A DNA stretch of 64,000 nucleotides from CAVTHW01 sp963734625 (GTDB lineage Bacteria > Acidobacteriota > Terriglobia > Bryobacterales > Bryobacteraceae). Positions 47,401 through 56,514 of the stretch are shown here, piece after piece. Numbering within the stretch: the first letter of the stretch is position 1; every line of letters starts with the position of its first letter. Under the pieces are notes generated by a model, which saw nothing but the letters and a program-made list of their open reading frames with translations, was not told the DNA's origin and searched no databases. A program made the translations under genes and the position numbers. The stretch spans positions 62,001 through 126,000 of the forward strand of contig CAVTHW010000016.1 in the NCBI GenBank assembly GCA_963734625.1, written 5' to 3'.

Positions 47401-48289
47401 ACTGGTCGCCGCCTTGCTCAGCGTCACCGTGCAGGTGGCGCTTTGCCCGGTCCCCAGAGTCCCCGGCGTGCAACTCAATGCCGACAACTGCGCCGGCGCC
47501 ACCAGGTTCAAGGTGAACGTCTGCGTCACCCCGCTGGCGCTGGCCGTGATCACCGCCGTCTGATCGCTGGTCACCGACGACACCGTTGCAGTGAACTGGG
47601 CGCTGCTGGATCCTGCCGGTACCGTCACACTCCCCGGAACCGTCACGTTGGAGTTGTTGTCGGACAGCGTCACGGCGAATCCGCCGCTCGGTGCGGCTCC
47701 GCTGAGCGTGACCGTGCATGAGGACGACCCGGGGGCATTTACGCTTCCGGGCGCGCACGAAAGACTGCTCAATGTCACGGGGGCCGGAGATCTGGGTTAC
47801 GGTGATTGTGCCTCCGGTACCTGAAGCGGGAATCGAGGTTCCTCCGCCAGTTGTTCCTGAGGTGCTGCTAAGCGTCACCGGTATGCTGCTGCTGGACGCG
47901 CCCGAGGCTATCGTGAAGGCGAACGTGGCCACGGTCCCGTTTCCAATTGTCGTAGTGTTGAACCCAACCACCAGGCAGGTTGCAGTCCCGCTCCCGTAGT
48001 TACACGTTACGCTCTTGCCCGCGGCCGAGGCTGCCGGGCCAACGGTCTCCACCACGCTGGTTATGTCCGATGACGAGTACCCCATCGTCCACTGCAGACC
48101 GGCCGGCAGAGCGCCTCCGGTCGCCGACATGGTCAGGCTCAGGGTCACGGTCGAACCAGGCGTGCCCGATCCGGAGCCGAGGGACAACGAGACCTGCTGT
48201 CCGCTGGCCTGGGTGGTAATCAGGCCGGCAAGCACGGCGCAAACGACAACACGCAGCAAGCCGCTCGACAAAGAACGGATAAGGGACAC
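44491..48289 (-). CDS. Large secreted cohesin-like/Ig-repeat protein with Solibacter C-terminal domain, four frameshifts
   Basis: Paralogue of 28183-32057, GTG start at 48289 with a signal peptide (VVVCAVLAGLITTQASGQQ), then a cohesin-like domain (VSLSLGSGSGTPGSTVTLSL), Ig-like repeats (SGLSCTPASVNAPGTSTC type), a cadherin-like piece (SFDITVDDPQGLPVTLLAEG) and TIGR03437 (LTARNSADLQSTEFCSPGSW to the end NEVTVAIE). The frame changes near 47783 (a G5/C5 run), 47052, 46483 and 45737. Each is a one-base insertion in the same sense, so they do not cancel. The shifts near 47052 and 46483 are the same mutation in two adjacent repeat units. Probably no full-length protein is made unless some are assembly errors. 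Confidence 0.75.
45888..47720 (-). repeat. 567/568-bp tandem repeat array with a shared frameshift
   Basis: Matching points lie at 45888, 46455, 47023 and 47591, giving spacings of 567, 568 and 568 bp. The extra base is the same inserted C in two units (GCCGGCTACC instead of GCCGGTACC, at about 46482 and 47051). The period equals that of the array at 29548-31531, though the sequences differ. Confidence 0.88.
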
Positions 48290-48664
48290 ACCAACTGTCT
48301 TTGCCTTGCACAGCGAGTCATTACCGTGAAGAAGAGCTCTTCACACTGGCGGACGTATTAGCGTATAAGAGCACTTATGAAGCCTCGTGCGATAGCTATC
48401 TCTATTGGCCGAACTGGATCCGAGGCGGGACTGCTCTCTCGCAAGCTATGTGCCTTAATTGCCAATATCTTCTCCCTGCTGTCCTTGAACGCCTTTCACC
48501 GGCGGAGCCTGCGCCTGAAAGACGTAAATACGAGGAATGAGCCCTGCGCGAATTCCTCCGCGACCTACAATGTAAGCTCTCTAGGGGTGGGATTCAACGC
48601 TGTAAATGGGAAGCGGAATACTGCTGACAAAAGTTAGTATAGGGGTGCAGCTCGAGAGTGGGGG

Positions 48665-49882
48665 CTACTCGATCGCGACCGTCACTTCGTTGGAAGTGAC
48701 AACACTTCCATTACCTCGCGTGACCTCGACGCGCAGTGGAACATTCGGTCCGCTCGGTACCGCGGCTGTCACCGGGACGTCGATCCGGTACAGTCCGATC
48801 TCCCCGGGCGCGAGGCCGGCGAAATCGGGCGGGACTTCGATGTCGCCAAGGAACACCCGGACCACATTCTTTAGCCGAATCACACGGTCCAACGGCGCGG
48901 GTGAGCCGACGGGAATCTCCTCTTGCACCTCTCCAAGCCCGTTCGCGTAAATGGAGAGGAATTCTCCCCTCCGTGCCGGCCGACTCGGAATCTCGTTCGT
49001 CGTCGGCATGGCGACTTCGTACGAGCCGGCGATCAGCACGACGCCCTGACCGGTTCCGGAGGCATTCAGAGTGAAAAGCCCTGGTGTCGTTTCACGCATG
49101 AAACCCGAAAAAGGACTGGTTGTGACTCCAGTCTCCGCCTTCACCGTCACTTGAATGGCCGAGTCCATGGGCCCGGGCAGCCGCGGACATTGGAAATTGA
49201 TCTGTGATTCTGATACGTACAGGAGGGGAACCGGCATGTCGTCTACCCTGACTTCGACCCCCCCGAGACTGGTGGGCAGCGGGACGGTGGCCGCCGCAAT
49301 GGGATCTATGGTCGTAAACGCAACTCCGAATAAGCTGGCCCAACTTCCGGGGCTGCAGAACTCCGTGGACTCGAGATCAGCCGCGTTACGTGCCGTGAAA
49401 ATAGCTGCTTCGTCTCTGGGAACCCCAATCTGCATCTCCGTGCCGGTACCTGAAGCGGGAATCGAGGTCCCTCCGCCAGTTGTCGCTGAGATGCGGCTAA
49501 GTGTCACCGGCACGCTAGTGCTGGGCGTGTCTGGGGCTATGGTGAAGGCGACAGTGGCCACGGTCCCGTCTCCAATTGTCGTAGTGTTGAACCCAATCAC
49601 CAGGCACGTTGCAGTCCCGCTCTGGTAGTTACACTGCATGCTCTTGCCGGCGGCCGAGGCCGCCGAACCAATGGTCTCCACCACGCTGATTATGTTCGCC
49701 GAGTACCCAATCGTCCACTGCAGGCCGGCCGGCTGAGCCCCTCCGCTTGCAGTTAAGGACAGACTCAGGGTCACGATCGAACCAGGCGTGCCCGATCCGG
49801 AGCCGAGGGAGAGGGCAACTTGCTGTCCGCTGGCCTGGCTCGTCATCTGGCCGACAAGGATCGCGCAAATCGCGAATCGCAC
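48665..49882 (-). CDS. Short cohesin-like + Solibacter C-terminal domain secreted protein
   Basis: 405 residues from GTG 49882, intact. Signal peptide (RFAICAILVGQMTSQASGQQ), one cohesin-like domain (VALSLGSGSGTPGSIVTLSL, LVIGFNTTTIGDGTVATVAF, ISATTGGGTSIPASG) and then directly TIGR03437 (FTARNAADLESTEFCSPGSW, VPLLYVSESQINFQCPRLPG, IYANGLGEVQEEIPVGS). It is the form of the family without Ig repeats. Its two domains are nearly identical to the ends of the gene at 44491, so the two probably exchange sequence. Start is not certain; no strong ribosome site is seen. Confidence 0.82.
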   Translation of the reverse strand: MRFAICAILVGQMTSQASGQQVALSLGSGSGTPGSIVTLSLSLTASGGAQPAGLQWTIGYSANIISVVETIGSAASAAGKSMQCNYQSGTATCLVIGFNTTTIGDGTVATVAFTIAPDTPSTSVPVTLSRISATTGGGTSIPASGTGTEMQIGVPRDEAAIFTARNAADLESTEFCSPGSWASLFGVAFTTIDPIAAATVPLPTSLGGVEVRVDDMPVPLLYVSESQINFQCPRLPGPMDSAIQVTVKAETGVTTSPFSGFMRETTPGLFTLNASGTGQGVVLIAGSYEVAMPTTNEIPSRPARRGEFLSIYANGLGEVQEEIPVGSPAPLDRVIRLKNVVRVFLGDIEVPPDFAGLAPGEIGLYRIDVPVTAAVPSGPNVPLRVEVTRGNGSVVTSNEVTVAIE

Positions 49883-50459
49883 GGAACCAGCCCAACAACC
49901 AGCGGCGGCTCCTCTCAGAAACGCGGTCTAATCGGCTCAAAACAGAGCTGTGCATCAGGGGCCAGGACGGTGCCCCTGCCGCGGTTGCGTATTCGTCACC
50001 GTAGGAAGAACCGCGCCTACAGCGCAGCCTGGGGTGTCCCCCCCGATGATACTGAAGGCCGTTCGCGCCTGGATCTGAGGCAACAGCTCGCGTTCGCAGA
50101 CAATCCGATCGGCTGATCCTCATTTCCTGGACGATGCACCACATTCCGTCTAAGCTCATTTTTTCCAATAGCCTAGCACACAACCACAGCCCCCCGTTCT
50201 TGACACGCAACGAGGTTCTCAGGGTGTAGAAGATCCAAGTGTCCCGCCTCAGATGGAAACAGAGCAACGCCGATACTCTTCTGCCGCTCGGGCGGGAATT
50301 CTCAAGGCAAGGGGGTCTGTCGATCCGATGACGAATTGGGGAAGGGCGCCTCGGAAGCGCCTTCGCAATGGCGCTGGCGGTGCCGCCGGTTTTGGCCTCC
50401 AGTTTCCGGTCTCCTTCGGCGAACATCGTCGCTGCCACCCACTGCAGCCGACCGGGTGT
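49883..50459. other. Intergenic stretch, no supported gene
   Basis: Open frames here are antisense or Arg-rich without family features. A long minus frame runs upstream from the gene at 48665 but has no leader and is out of frame with it. Confidence 0.35.
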
Positions 50460-50601
50460 GCGATTTCCGGCGGAGAACGCCGAGTCTCTCTGCGGGCGCC
50501 ACAACCGGGTATTCGCCTACTCTCAGGGAGTGCCGCAGTCGATCCTGTACGACAACATAAAGCTCTCCGTAATAGATGTCACGGGGGATGGAGGACTATG
50601 A
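50460..50601 (+). pseudogene. IS21-type transposase (IstA) fragment
   Basis: A plus-strand stretch reads RVFAYSQGVPQSILYDNIKL followed by SVIDVTGDGG. It matches the core of IS21 IstA proteins (GVP.SILYDN.K.AV). Only some 45 codons are recognisable; the rest is gone. Confidence 0.5.
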
Positions 50602-50751
50602 CAGGATTTCTTGCAGTTATCCCAACTATTGGCAGTGATTCGCGGAAGTTTGGGCTGGATTAGCCAGATGGCTGACCAGGAAATCTTTTATTTTCAATAA
50701 TTTGGCACTTGGCGACGAACGTGCACGTGCCTTTGTGAGGGAGGTTGTTAT

Positions 50752-51438
50752 ATGCGCGTGGCTTGCATGGCGGTGGTTATCTGTGCATTGGCGGTCGTGT
50801 CAGCCAGGGCAGATGTTGTCACCTACGTTTTCACTTCGGACCATTGCACTGGCGGTTGCCTCCCCGCCGGAGCCTCTAACATGGGATCCATCACTCTGAC
50901 CCAAGACGGCGCCAATGTAGACGTTCACGTGGAACTCGCAGCCGGTTTTGGATTCGTAGCTACCGGGGCAGGTGGCGGTAGCAATCAAGATGGCGGTCCC
51001 TCGTTCTTCTTCAGGCTTCTCAGCAACCCTACGATTACGTACTCGGGCATTACCAACGGCTGGTATATACCCAATGTGATCCCCACAAACCAACAGGCTC
51101 CCGGGTCCTATGCGGGCGATGGATTGGCGGGCCAATTCGAGTACGCACTCTCGTGTTATCCCTCGTCGGGATCACCCTCGGCCGGTTGTAGTTGGGGTGG
51201 CAGCGACCCTATGCCTCCGCCTCTGGACTTTACCGTAAACGGCGTGACGCTGGCCAGTTTCAATGATCCGGGTACTTCCGGATCCCAGTTCGCGGCCGAT
51301 GTCATCAGCAGCACCGGCAACACGGGGCTGATAGACGCCTCGCTCGCACGGGTCCCGGAACCGGGCGCGTTTTCACTGACCCTGCTTAACGCCGCCCTGG
51401 CGCTCTGTGGCGCCTTTATCATCCGACGGAGACGGTAG
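50752..51438 (+). CDS. PEP-CTERM-type secreted protein
   Basis: 228 residues from ATG 50752 with GAGGGAGG upstream. The signal peptide is RVACMAVVICALAVVSARAD. The middle is a Gly/Ser-rich beta domain with Cys pairs (DHCTGGCLPAG; SCYPSSGSPSAGCSWGG). The C-terminus is a sorting tail: VPEPGAFSLTLLNAALALCG followed by a hydrophobic helix and RRRR, the PEP-CTERM signature. In other bacteria this tail is processed by an exosortase, which should then be encoded elsewhere. Function of the mature protein unknown. Confidence 0.85.
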   Translation: MRVACMAVVICALAVVSARADVVTYVFTSDHCTGGCLPAGASNMGSITLTQDGANVDVHVELAAGFGFVATGAGGGSNQDGGPSFFFRLLSNPTITYSGITNGWYIPNVIPTNQQAPGSYAGDGLAGQFEYALSCYPSSGSPSAGCSWGGSDPMPPPLDFTVNGVTLASFNDPGTSGSQFAADVISSTGNTGLIDASLARVPEPGAFSLTLLNAALALCGAFIIRRRR

Positions 51439-52012
51439 CAGACTCGGACGCCTTCCTTGGTGACGGATGCCCGCGTGGGGGGATCGAAGGCGACCGGAGT
51501 TTTGCTCCTCCCGCGAGATGGGCCTTCGAGTGGCGGCACGGCTGGGGCTGAAGTCGAAAGCCGTCCGGCGGCAAGTTGCCGCTCAACTGCTGGGAAATCG
51601 AGTTCTTTTGGTGTGTGAAGCCAAGTCCTGCGAGACACGCAGGACGGCGGAGTCCAACACCCTCCTAGCCACGCTTCCAGTACGGTCATCGCCGTGCAGG
51701 GTCCGCTCCGGCGCGTTTTCGACGCTCCGGGTCGCCCTTAAATGCTATCTCTACATAGGAGGGGACGGGGCTTTCAGGAAATGGCTGAGGAGTGGGATGC
51801 CGCTGCCCCAAACTCATCCGGTGCCTGCAACCGGAAGAGCAACCGCTCAACCGTCGCCCGCGGTTCGCTGCGGGTCCAGAACTCCCACCCACTAGAATCC
51901 CGGAAGAGCCTGAGCCCTCCAGCCTCCTGTCCCCGTAAACACGGGAGGCTCGGATTCGTGCTGGGACGACCTCTTGAATTCAGGTGTACTCTGAGGGTTT
52001 CGCCGAAAGCTG
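51439..52012. other. Intergenic stretch, no supported gene
   Basis: Plus-strand frames at 51467-51895 and 51742-52029 are open but have no family features, no ribosome site and overlap one another. Nothing else is seen. Confidence 0.35.
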
Positions 52013-52522
52013 CTAGGGCGAAGGTATGACCGCCGGGGCCTGATTTGAGTAGGCGCTCTCGATGGCGCTGCTGTCCACGGCCGTGGCTACGTAGTAGTAG
52101 GTCTGACCGGCCTGGACGGCAGTGTCCTGGTAGCTGGTGCCGACTATCAGGGTCGGGTTCACCTTCGTGTATGGGCCGCTCGAGGATGTCCCCCGGTACA
52201 CGTTGTAGCCGCTCACGTTCGGGGAGACGCTGGCCGTCCAGTTCAGCGATACGCTGTGCGCAGAATCGGTTTGGCATGTTCCGCCCAGACCGGCGTTGAT
52301 CACCCTCTGCACGGTGACCACGTTGCAGACTCCGGCTCCGTTGATGTTGGCAGTACAGGGCACCAGGCCGAGGCTCATGTTGACCCCCAACTGCACGTCT
52401 ACAACGTTGACCGATCCGTCCAGGTTGAGGTCACAGGCGCTTTGAGGCCGGGCGACCTGCCCAGCTACGGCCAGCAGTGCTAGCTGAAAGACCAGCCAGC
52501 GGATACGAAACACGACCCTCAC
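52013..52522 (-). CDS. Secreted dockerin-like/fibronectin type III protein
   Basis: 169 residues from GTG 52522, chosen for the strong AGGAGGA site 9 nt upstream and the leader that follows (LVFQLALLAVAGQVARPQ). The first domain is dockerin-like: CDLNLDGSVNVVDVQLGVN, with a Ca-loop pattern D.N.DG.VNVVD, then a second weaker loop ANINGAGVCNVVTVQRVIN. An FN3 domain follows (SVSLNWTASVSPNVSGYNVY, QAGQTYYYVATAVDSSAIES). It is divergent from a cohesin-like gene at 52968. The longer frame up to 52939 is rejected. Confidence 0.78.
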   Translation of the reverse strand: MRVVFRIRWLVFQLALLAVAGQVARPQSACDLNLDGSVNVVDVQLGVNMSLGLVPCTANINGAGVCNVVTVQRVINAGLGGTCQTDSAHSVSLNWTASVSPNVSGYNVYRGTSSSGPYTKVNPTLIVGTSYQDTAVQAGQTYYYVATAVDSSAIESAYSNQAPAVIPSP

Positions 52523-52740
52523 AGGGCACTTCCTCCTATGGTCTGCTGACCCGAGGCCAAGCAGGCCCATACTCCTTATCGACCGTCTTCGCTTTTCTCT
52601 CCAGCTGACTACACGAAAAGCAACTAGAGTCCGGGAGCGCAGGCACTCCTCAATCAGGCCACGAAGGCCAGGAAGAGACAAGATTGCTGATGGATAGCCC
52701 AGTCCTGCTAACCTTTCGCCATGCCACGAGACTTGGGAAG

Positions 52741-52813
52741 CCGGGCAGGCAGATTCCCAAAAATTCAGACAATCCGTACAGGATTTTTGGGATCTCCCCA
52801 ATTGCCTGCCGGG
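52741..52813. promoter_or_regulatory. Large two-part inverted repeat between divergent dockerin and cohesin genes
   Basis: The outer arms 52741-52751 and 52803-52813 pair at 10 of 11 positions, and the inner arms 52756-52764 and 52783-52791 (CCCAAAAAT/ATTTTTGGG) pair perfectly, leaving an 18-base loop. It is centred in the 445-bp divergent intergenic region, about 220 bp from one start and 155 bp from the other. A shared operator or an RNA leader structure is possible. Confidence 0.5.
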
Positions 52814-52967
52814 CGCCACCCCGGCGAACTGACAGTATATCCAACCTGAGCTTGGTGTAGACCTTCCTTGAACGGGTGAGGCGAATCGAACTGCTTCCCG
52901 GGTACGTATGGTACCACACGTGCAGGTAGTGATGTGCATTCAGGCGTGCGATAGCCGGAGGAGACGA

Positions 52968-54131
52968 GTGACGGTGCGGATACTGTGCATTACAGGGTTG
53001 CTGGCGAGCTGCTTCGCCTTGAATGCAGCCGAGCTCTGGATACCCAATACGGCGCTCGGTCCAGGCCAGGAGGCAGTGACCGAGATCCGGTATGCTGCGC
53101 AGGGCAGTCAGGTCGCCGCCCTTCAACTCGACCTGAACTACGATGCGGCGAGTCTGAGGATCTCCGCGGTTGCGGGCCCTGAGGCCACAGCGAAGGGAAA
53201 GGTGATCGCCTCGGCGGATGTAGCCCCCGGAAGGAAGCGCATTCTGCTCTACGGATTCAATCAGTCCGTGATTGCCGATGGGGTTGTGGTATCCCTGTCG
53301 GTGTCCGCTGCTTCAGGCGTGCCGGGATCGTACGATTTGCGGCTCACTGATGCGATCGCCGTAGACCCGAATGGCAACGTCGTTCCGCTGGCGACGACCA
53401 ACAGCAGCGTGACCTTGCTGGAAAGCGGTGGGGTGCAGCGTGCAGCTGCGTTTGGCCAGGTGGTATCCGGCGGTTCCTGGAAAACAACCCTTACGCTAGT
53501 GAACGTTTCCGGCGCCCCCGCCGCAGGGAAGCTGAACTTTTGGGGATCCGACGGTCAGCCGCTTCTCTTACCGCTTGCATCTCCGGGAGTCGGCGGCCCC
53601 CCTCCTGCAACGGCCTCCTCGATCGAGTTTTCGCTCAATCCAGGCGCGATTTTCATTGTCGAGTCGGAAGCCCCTGACGCGCTTGATACCCAAACCGGCT
53701 GGGTAGAACTCCAGGGTGCGAAAGAAGTCCTTGGTTTTGCGGTCCTCAGCGTGAAGCTGGCGCCAGACAAGAATGCCGAAGCGATGCTGGCTTTCGAACA
53801 GCGCCAGGGCTCGGCCTTTCTCTTGCCATACGACAACAGCAACGGTTTTGAGACCGGCATCGCCGTCACTAACCAGTCCCCGGACTCGCCGGCGGATCTG
53901 ACGCTGATTTTGCGCGATGAAGCGGGCAGCACGCTTTCGACCGAGTTTTTGTCATTGCCCGCGCGGGGCCACGTCTCTTTCCCAACGGGCGGCAAGTACA
54001 CCGTGATTTCGGGTCGCAAGGGTACGATCGAGGTTCGAAGCTACTCGGCAGGTAGCCGGATCAATGTGCTGGGTCTGCGGTTCAGCCCCTTTGGTTCTTT
54101 CACCTCGGTGCCAACAATCTCGATTGACTGA
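52968..54131 (+). CDS. Secreted cohesin-like domain protein
   Basis: 387 residues from GTG 52968, with GGAGGAG just upstream. The signal peptide is ILCITGLLASCFALNAAE. Residues about 20-155 are cohesin-like (LWIPNTALGPGQEAVTEIRY, ALQLDLNYDAASLRI, ILLYGFNQSVIADGVVVSLS, YDLRLTDAIAVDPNGN). The C-terminal 230 residues form two similar beta domains (FGQVVSGGSWKTTLTLVNVS; GFETGIAVTNQSPDSPADLT) of a type common in acidobacterial surface proteins. It is divergent from the dockerin-like gene, so the products may bind each other; no experiment supports that yet. Confidence 0.75.
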   Translation: MTVRILCITGLLASCFALNAAELWIPNTALGPGQEAVTEIRYAAQGSQVAALQLDLNYDAASLRISAVAGPEATAKGKVIASADVAPGRKRILLYGFNQSVIADGVVVSLSVSAASGVPGSYDLRLTDAIAVDPNGNVVPLATTNSSVTLLESGGVQRAAAFGQVVSGGSWKTTLTLVNVSGAPAAGKLNFWGSDGQPLLLPLASPGVGGPPPATASSIEFSLNPGAIFIVESEAPDALDTQTGWVELQGAKEVLGFAVLSVKLAPDKNAEAMLAFEQRQGSAFLLPYDNSNGFETGIAVTNQSPDSPADLTLILRDEAGSTLSTEFLSLPARGHVSFPTGGKYTVISGRKGTIEVRSYSAGSRINVLGLRFSPFGSFTSVPTISID

Positions 54132-54482
54132 GCTACGGTCGCCTGAGATCCGGGGCAGGCCCGGGTTGAGGGGCAACGTGAACGCGGCGGAAGCGTCGTT
54201 AAGAACGCAGACCGGAAGCGCGGTGGGCAGAAGGCTGCCACATCGCTGCTCAACTGTGGCAGAGAACTGCGACACCGGGCTGTGTCGGAAAACAGAGTCT
54301 CGTGAAAGAACTCCTGCAGCCGTAGCCGTTCGCCTACCTGACGCCGAGCTTGTCCTGATACTCCTCCTCCTAACCTGCCGGTACTACCATTCGGCAACCT
54401 TGACGGCGGAGACCGTTTTCGTCTAAATGGGGGGTAGGGAGGTCGAGTCCTGCAGGAATCGGGCTCCGGCAAGGAGGTCAAA
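54132..54482. other. Intergenic stretch, no supported gene
   Basis: A plus-strand frame (54064-54426) is a shadow of the cohesin gene's end and has no family features. The region marks the change from surface genes to phage/plasmid-type genes. Confidence 0.4.
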
Positions 54483-54929
54483 ATGGCAGCGATTGCGTCA
54501 AATAACCGGGAAAAAACGCGTGGAAAACCATTCGAACCGGGAAACAAGCTCGGCAAGGGTCGGCCCCCGGGAAGCCAGAACAAGGCTACGGTTGTCCTAC
54601 AAGCCCTCTTGGAAGGCCAGGGTGAAGCCATCATGAAGAAAGTATTGGGACTGGCCCTCGAGGGAGACAAATCGGCGTTGCGCCTCTGTATCGAACGACT
54701 TCTTCCACCGGCAAAAGAGCGGACCGTAAGCGTTGATTTGCCAGAAGAATTATCGACGCCTCACGGAACGCTCTTGGCCGTTCAGAACGGTCCTGGAAGC
54801 TACGCTGGAAGGGAAGCTCACGCTGACGGAAGCGCAGGGCTTCGTATCAATGTTGGAAGTTCAGCGCAAGGTCATTGAGACAGTCGAATTTGGAGTCACG
54901 TCTCCGAGAACTGGAGGTAAGAGTCAATG
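54483..54929 (+). pseudogene. DUF5681-type protein, frameshifted
   Basis: The N-terminal part matches DUF5681 (FEPGNKLGKGRPPGSQNKAT, VVLQALLEGQGEAIMKKVLG, DKSALRLCIERLLPPAKERT), proteins found near phage-packaging or plasmid genes. Near 54785 the frame shifts and continues in another as VLEATLEGKLTLTEAQGFVS and MLEVQRKVIETVEF, the expected second half. A further shift near 54895 leads to ESRLRELEVRVNEEP. An ATG start at 54483 has AGGAGG 8 nt upstream. Probably inactive. Confidence 0.68.
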
Positions 54930-55203
54930 AAGAGCCTTGCAAACAGACTGGATTGGCTGGATGACAAAATCCCCCCCAGGATGCCACTGGGGGATCGAGT
55001 CGGGTTTGAGATGCTTAGGCGCTATAACGCCAACGGACCGGGAACTGCTCTACGGTTGTATTGACGCCATTTATGATGCTCAGCAACCTACACCCGAGCA
55101 AGAAGCGGTCTACAATCGATCTGCGTCGCTCTGGAGTTCGCTCTGGAGAAGGGCGCTCGCGAAGCGGATCGTAGCGGAACATCGTCTGGCTCAGCAGGTG
55201 TAG
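54927..55203 (+). pseudogene. Small hypothetical gene downstream of DUF5681, frameshifted
   Basis: From ATG 54927 one frame reads KSLANRLDWLDDKIPPRMPL, then GDRVGFEMLRRY, and stops at about 55063. The continuation in another frame reads ITPTDRELLYGCIDAIYDAQ and on through WRRALAKRIVAEHRLAQQV to 55203. Joined, they would make a protein of about 90 residues. No family recognised; the overlap with the end of the DUF5681 gene suggests one operon. Confidence 0.45.
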
Positions 55204-55301
55204 GCGGGGCGCAGTCTGCGGCGAAATGACCGGCTACACTGCAAGCGCGGTGTAGGCAGGACTGCTTGTCATCATCTCTGATCTCAGGGTCAAGGTCTTC
55301 G

Positions 55302-55595
55302 CTACTTGATTTCTTCAGGTAAGCTGCGTCTCTGCCCCTGGAGCTCGGCACGGTCGCTCCGCGGAATTTGACTGACGAAACGGCCCAGGTTGCTTCTGAA
55401 TCCCAGCTGATCAGACGGTCCTAGGGAGCCCCCTGCTATGTCTTGTCCTCGCTCTCGGGCTTTGGCCCACCGAGCCGCCGCCGCTTTTCGGGCGATCTCG
55501 CTGCGGCGCTTGCGGCTGAGCTTCTGAGCCCGGGCCTTGCCGCCGGCCGCTGCCTGCGTTTCGAGCGATCCTGACGCAGCTCGTCGGCGACTCAA
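55302..55595 (-). CDS. Small basic protein, function unknown
   Basis: 97 residues. The middle part, GGKARAQKLSRKRRSEIARK followed by AAAARWAKARERG, is a short Ala/Lys/Arg motif found in many small bacterial proteins of unknown role. The C-terminal part is unremarkable. It is alone on the minus strand among plus-strand genes. The stretch to the next gene (55596-55902) shows nothing else. Confidence 0.5.
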   Translation of the reverse strand: MSRRRAASGSLETQAAAGGKARAQKLSRKRRSEIARKAAAARWAKARERGQDIAGGSLGPSDQLGFRSNLGRFVSQIPRSDRAELQGQRRSLPEEIK

Positions 55596-55902
55596 GGCGA
55601 TCAGCCCTCAGCCTGACCCGCCGACGGCTCGCGACGTTCCTTAGCGCTGCGCTGGCAGACATAGCTTCACGCATCCTCAGTTCTCGGAGATCGACAGCCG
55701 CAGGATTCTGCTCGACGGAGCGGCATAATGACTATAACGAGTATAGGCCGAGATGCGGTAGACTCTCAAGATAACCTGCATGACATACTAGTCGATAGTC
55801 GATGGATACTGAGGCATCCAGCGCGGCCCCCTCGATCGCTGGCGAATCGGCCGCGAGGAAGTCTGTGCGAGGAACCACACGGAAGAAACGGGACCTGTAG
55901 CA

Positions 55903-56514
55903 ATGAGTGAAATCCTACGTTTCAGCACCAACATGCCCGTCGAGGTCGCGCTGTGGCGCGAGACCGGCCGACGGGTGGAAGGTCGTTACGGCGATCAGAT
56001 GCTGTATGCGCTGACCAACGACCGCGTAATGTACGTCCCGCTCATCGTCGCGGACCGCATCCGCGAGCTCGACATCCGCCATGGCGAACCCTTCGAGATC
56101 TGCAAGACCGAAGTGAAGAGCGGGAACCGCAGGTGGATCGAGTGGCAGGTTCGCAGATTGGATGAACCGCAGCAACCGTCCTCGTCGGGAAACGCGTCGG
56201 TTGCTGCGGCTCCAGCCCCGAGCGAAGCTCAGAACCACCGCCATGGTAGCACCAACGGCCGCTCCAACGGCCATGGTTGGACCAGACTTGAGGCGGCCTC
56301 AGACGGGGCCCTGCTTCCGGTTCCGGTGTCTGGAGCCGGGGTTACAGCCATGGAAGTTTCTCTCCACGCCGCCGCTGAGATCGCGCAGCGCGTCGAAAGC
56401 CGTGCCGCCCTGCGGAAGTCCGCGTTGCAGTTCACCAGCGAGGATATCCGCGCCATCGGCTTGACCATGTTCATTCAGGCCACCCGTGAGGGAGGTGTCC
56501 GATGGGAGGCTTGA
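55903..56514 (+). CDS. Conserved accessory-element protein of unknown function
   Basis: 203 residues from ATG 55903. The N-terminal 85 residues form a compact domain (ILRFSTNMPVEVALWRETGR, GRYGDQMLYALTNDRVMYVP, VKSGNRRWIEWQVRRLDE). A low-complexity Ser/Asn/His/Gly linker follows (HRHGSTNGRSNGHGW), then a helical C-terminus (ALQFTSEDIRAIGLTMFIQA). The bipartite layout and the place before a nuclease and a primase suggest a phage or plasmid replication accessory, perhaps a DNA-binding protein. It overlaps the next gene by 13 nt. Confidence 0.6.
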   Translation: MSEILRFSTNMPVEVALWRETGRRVEGRYGDQMLYALTNDRVMYVPLIVADRIRELDIRHGEPFEICKTEVKSGNRRWIEWQVRRLDEPQQPSSSGNASVAAAPAPSEAQNHRHGSTNGRSNGHGWTRLEAASDGALLPVPVSGAGVTAMEVSLHAAAEIAQRVESRAALRKSALQFTSEDIRAIGLTMFIQATREGGVRWEA

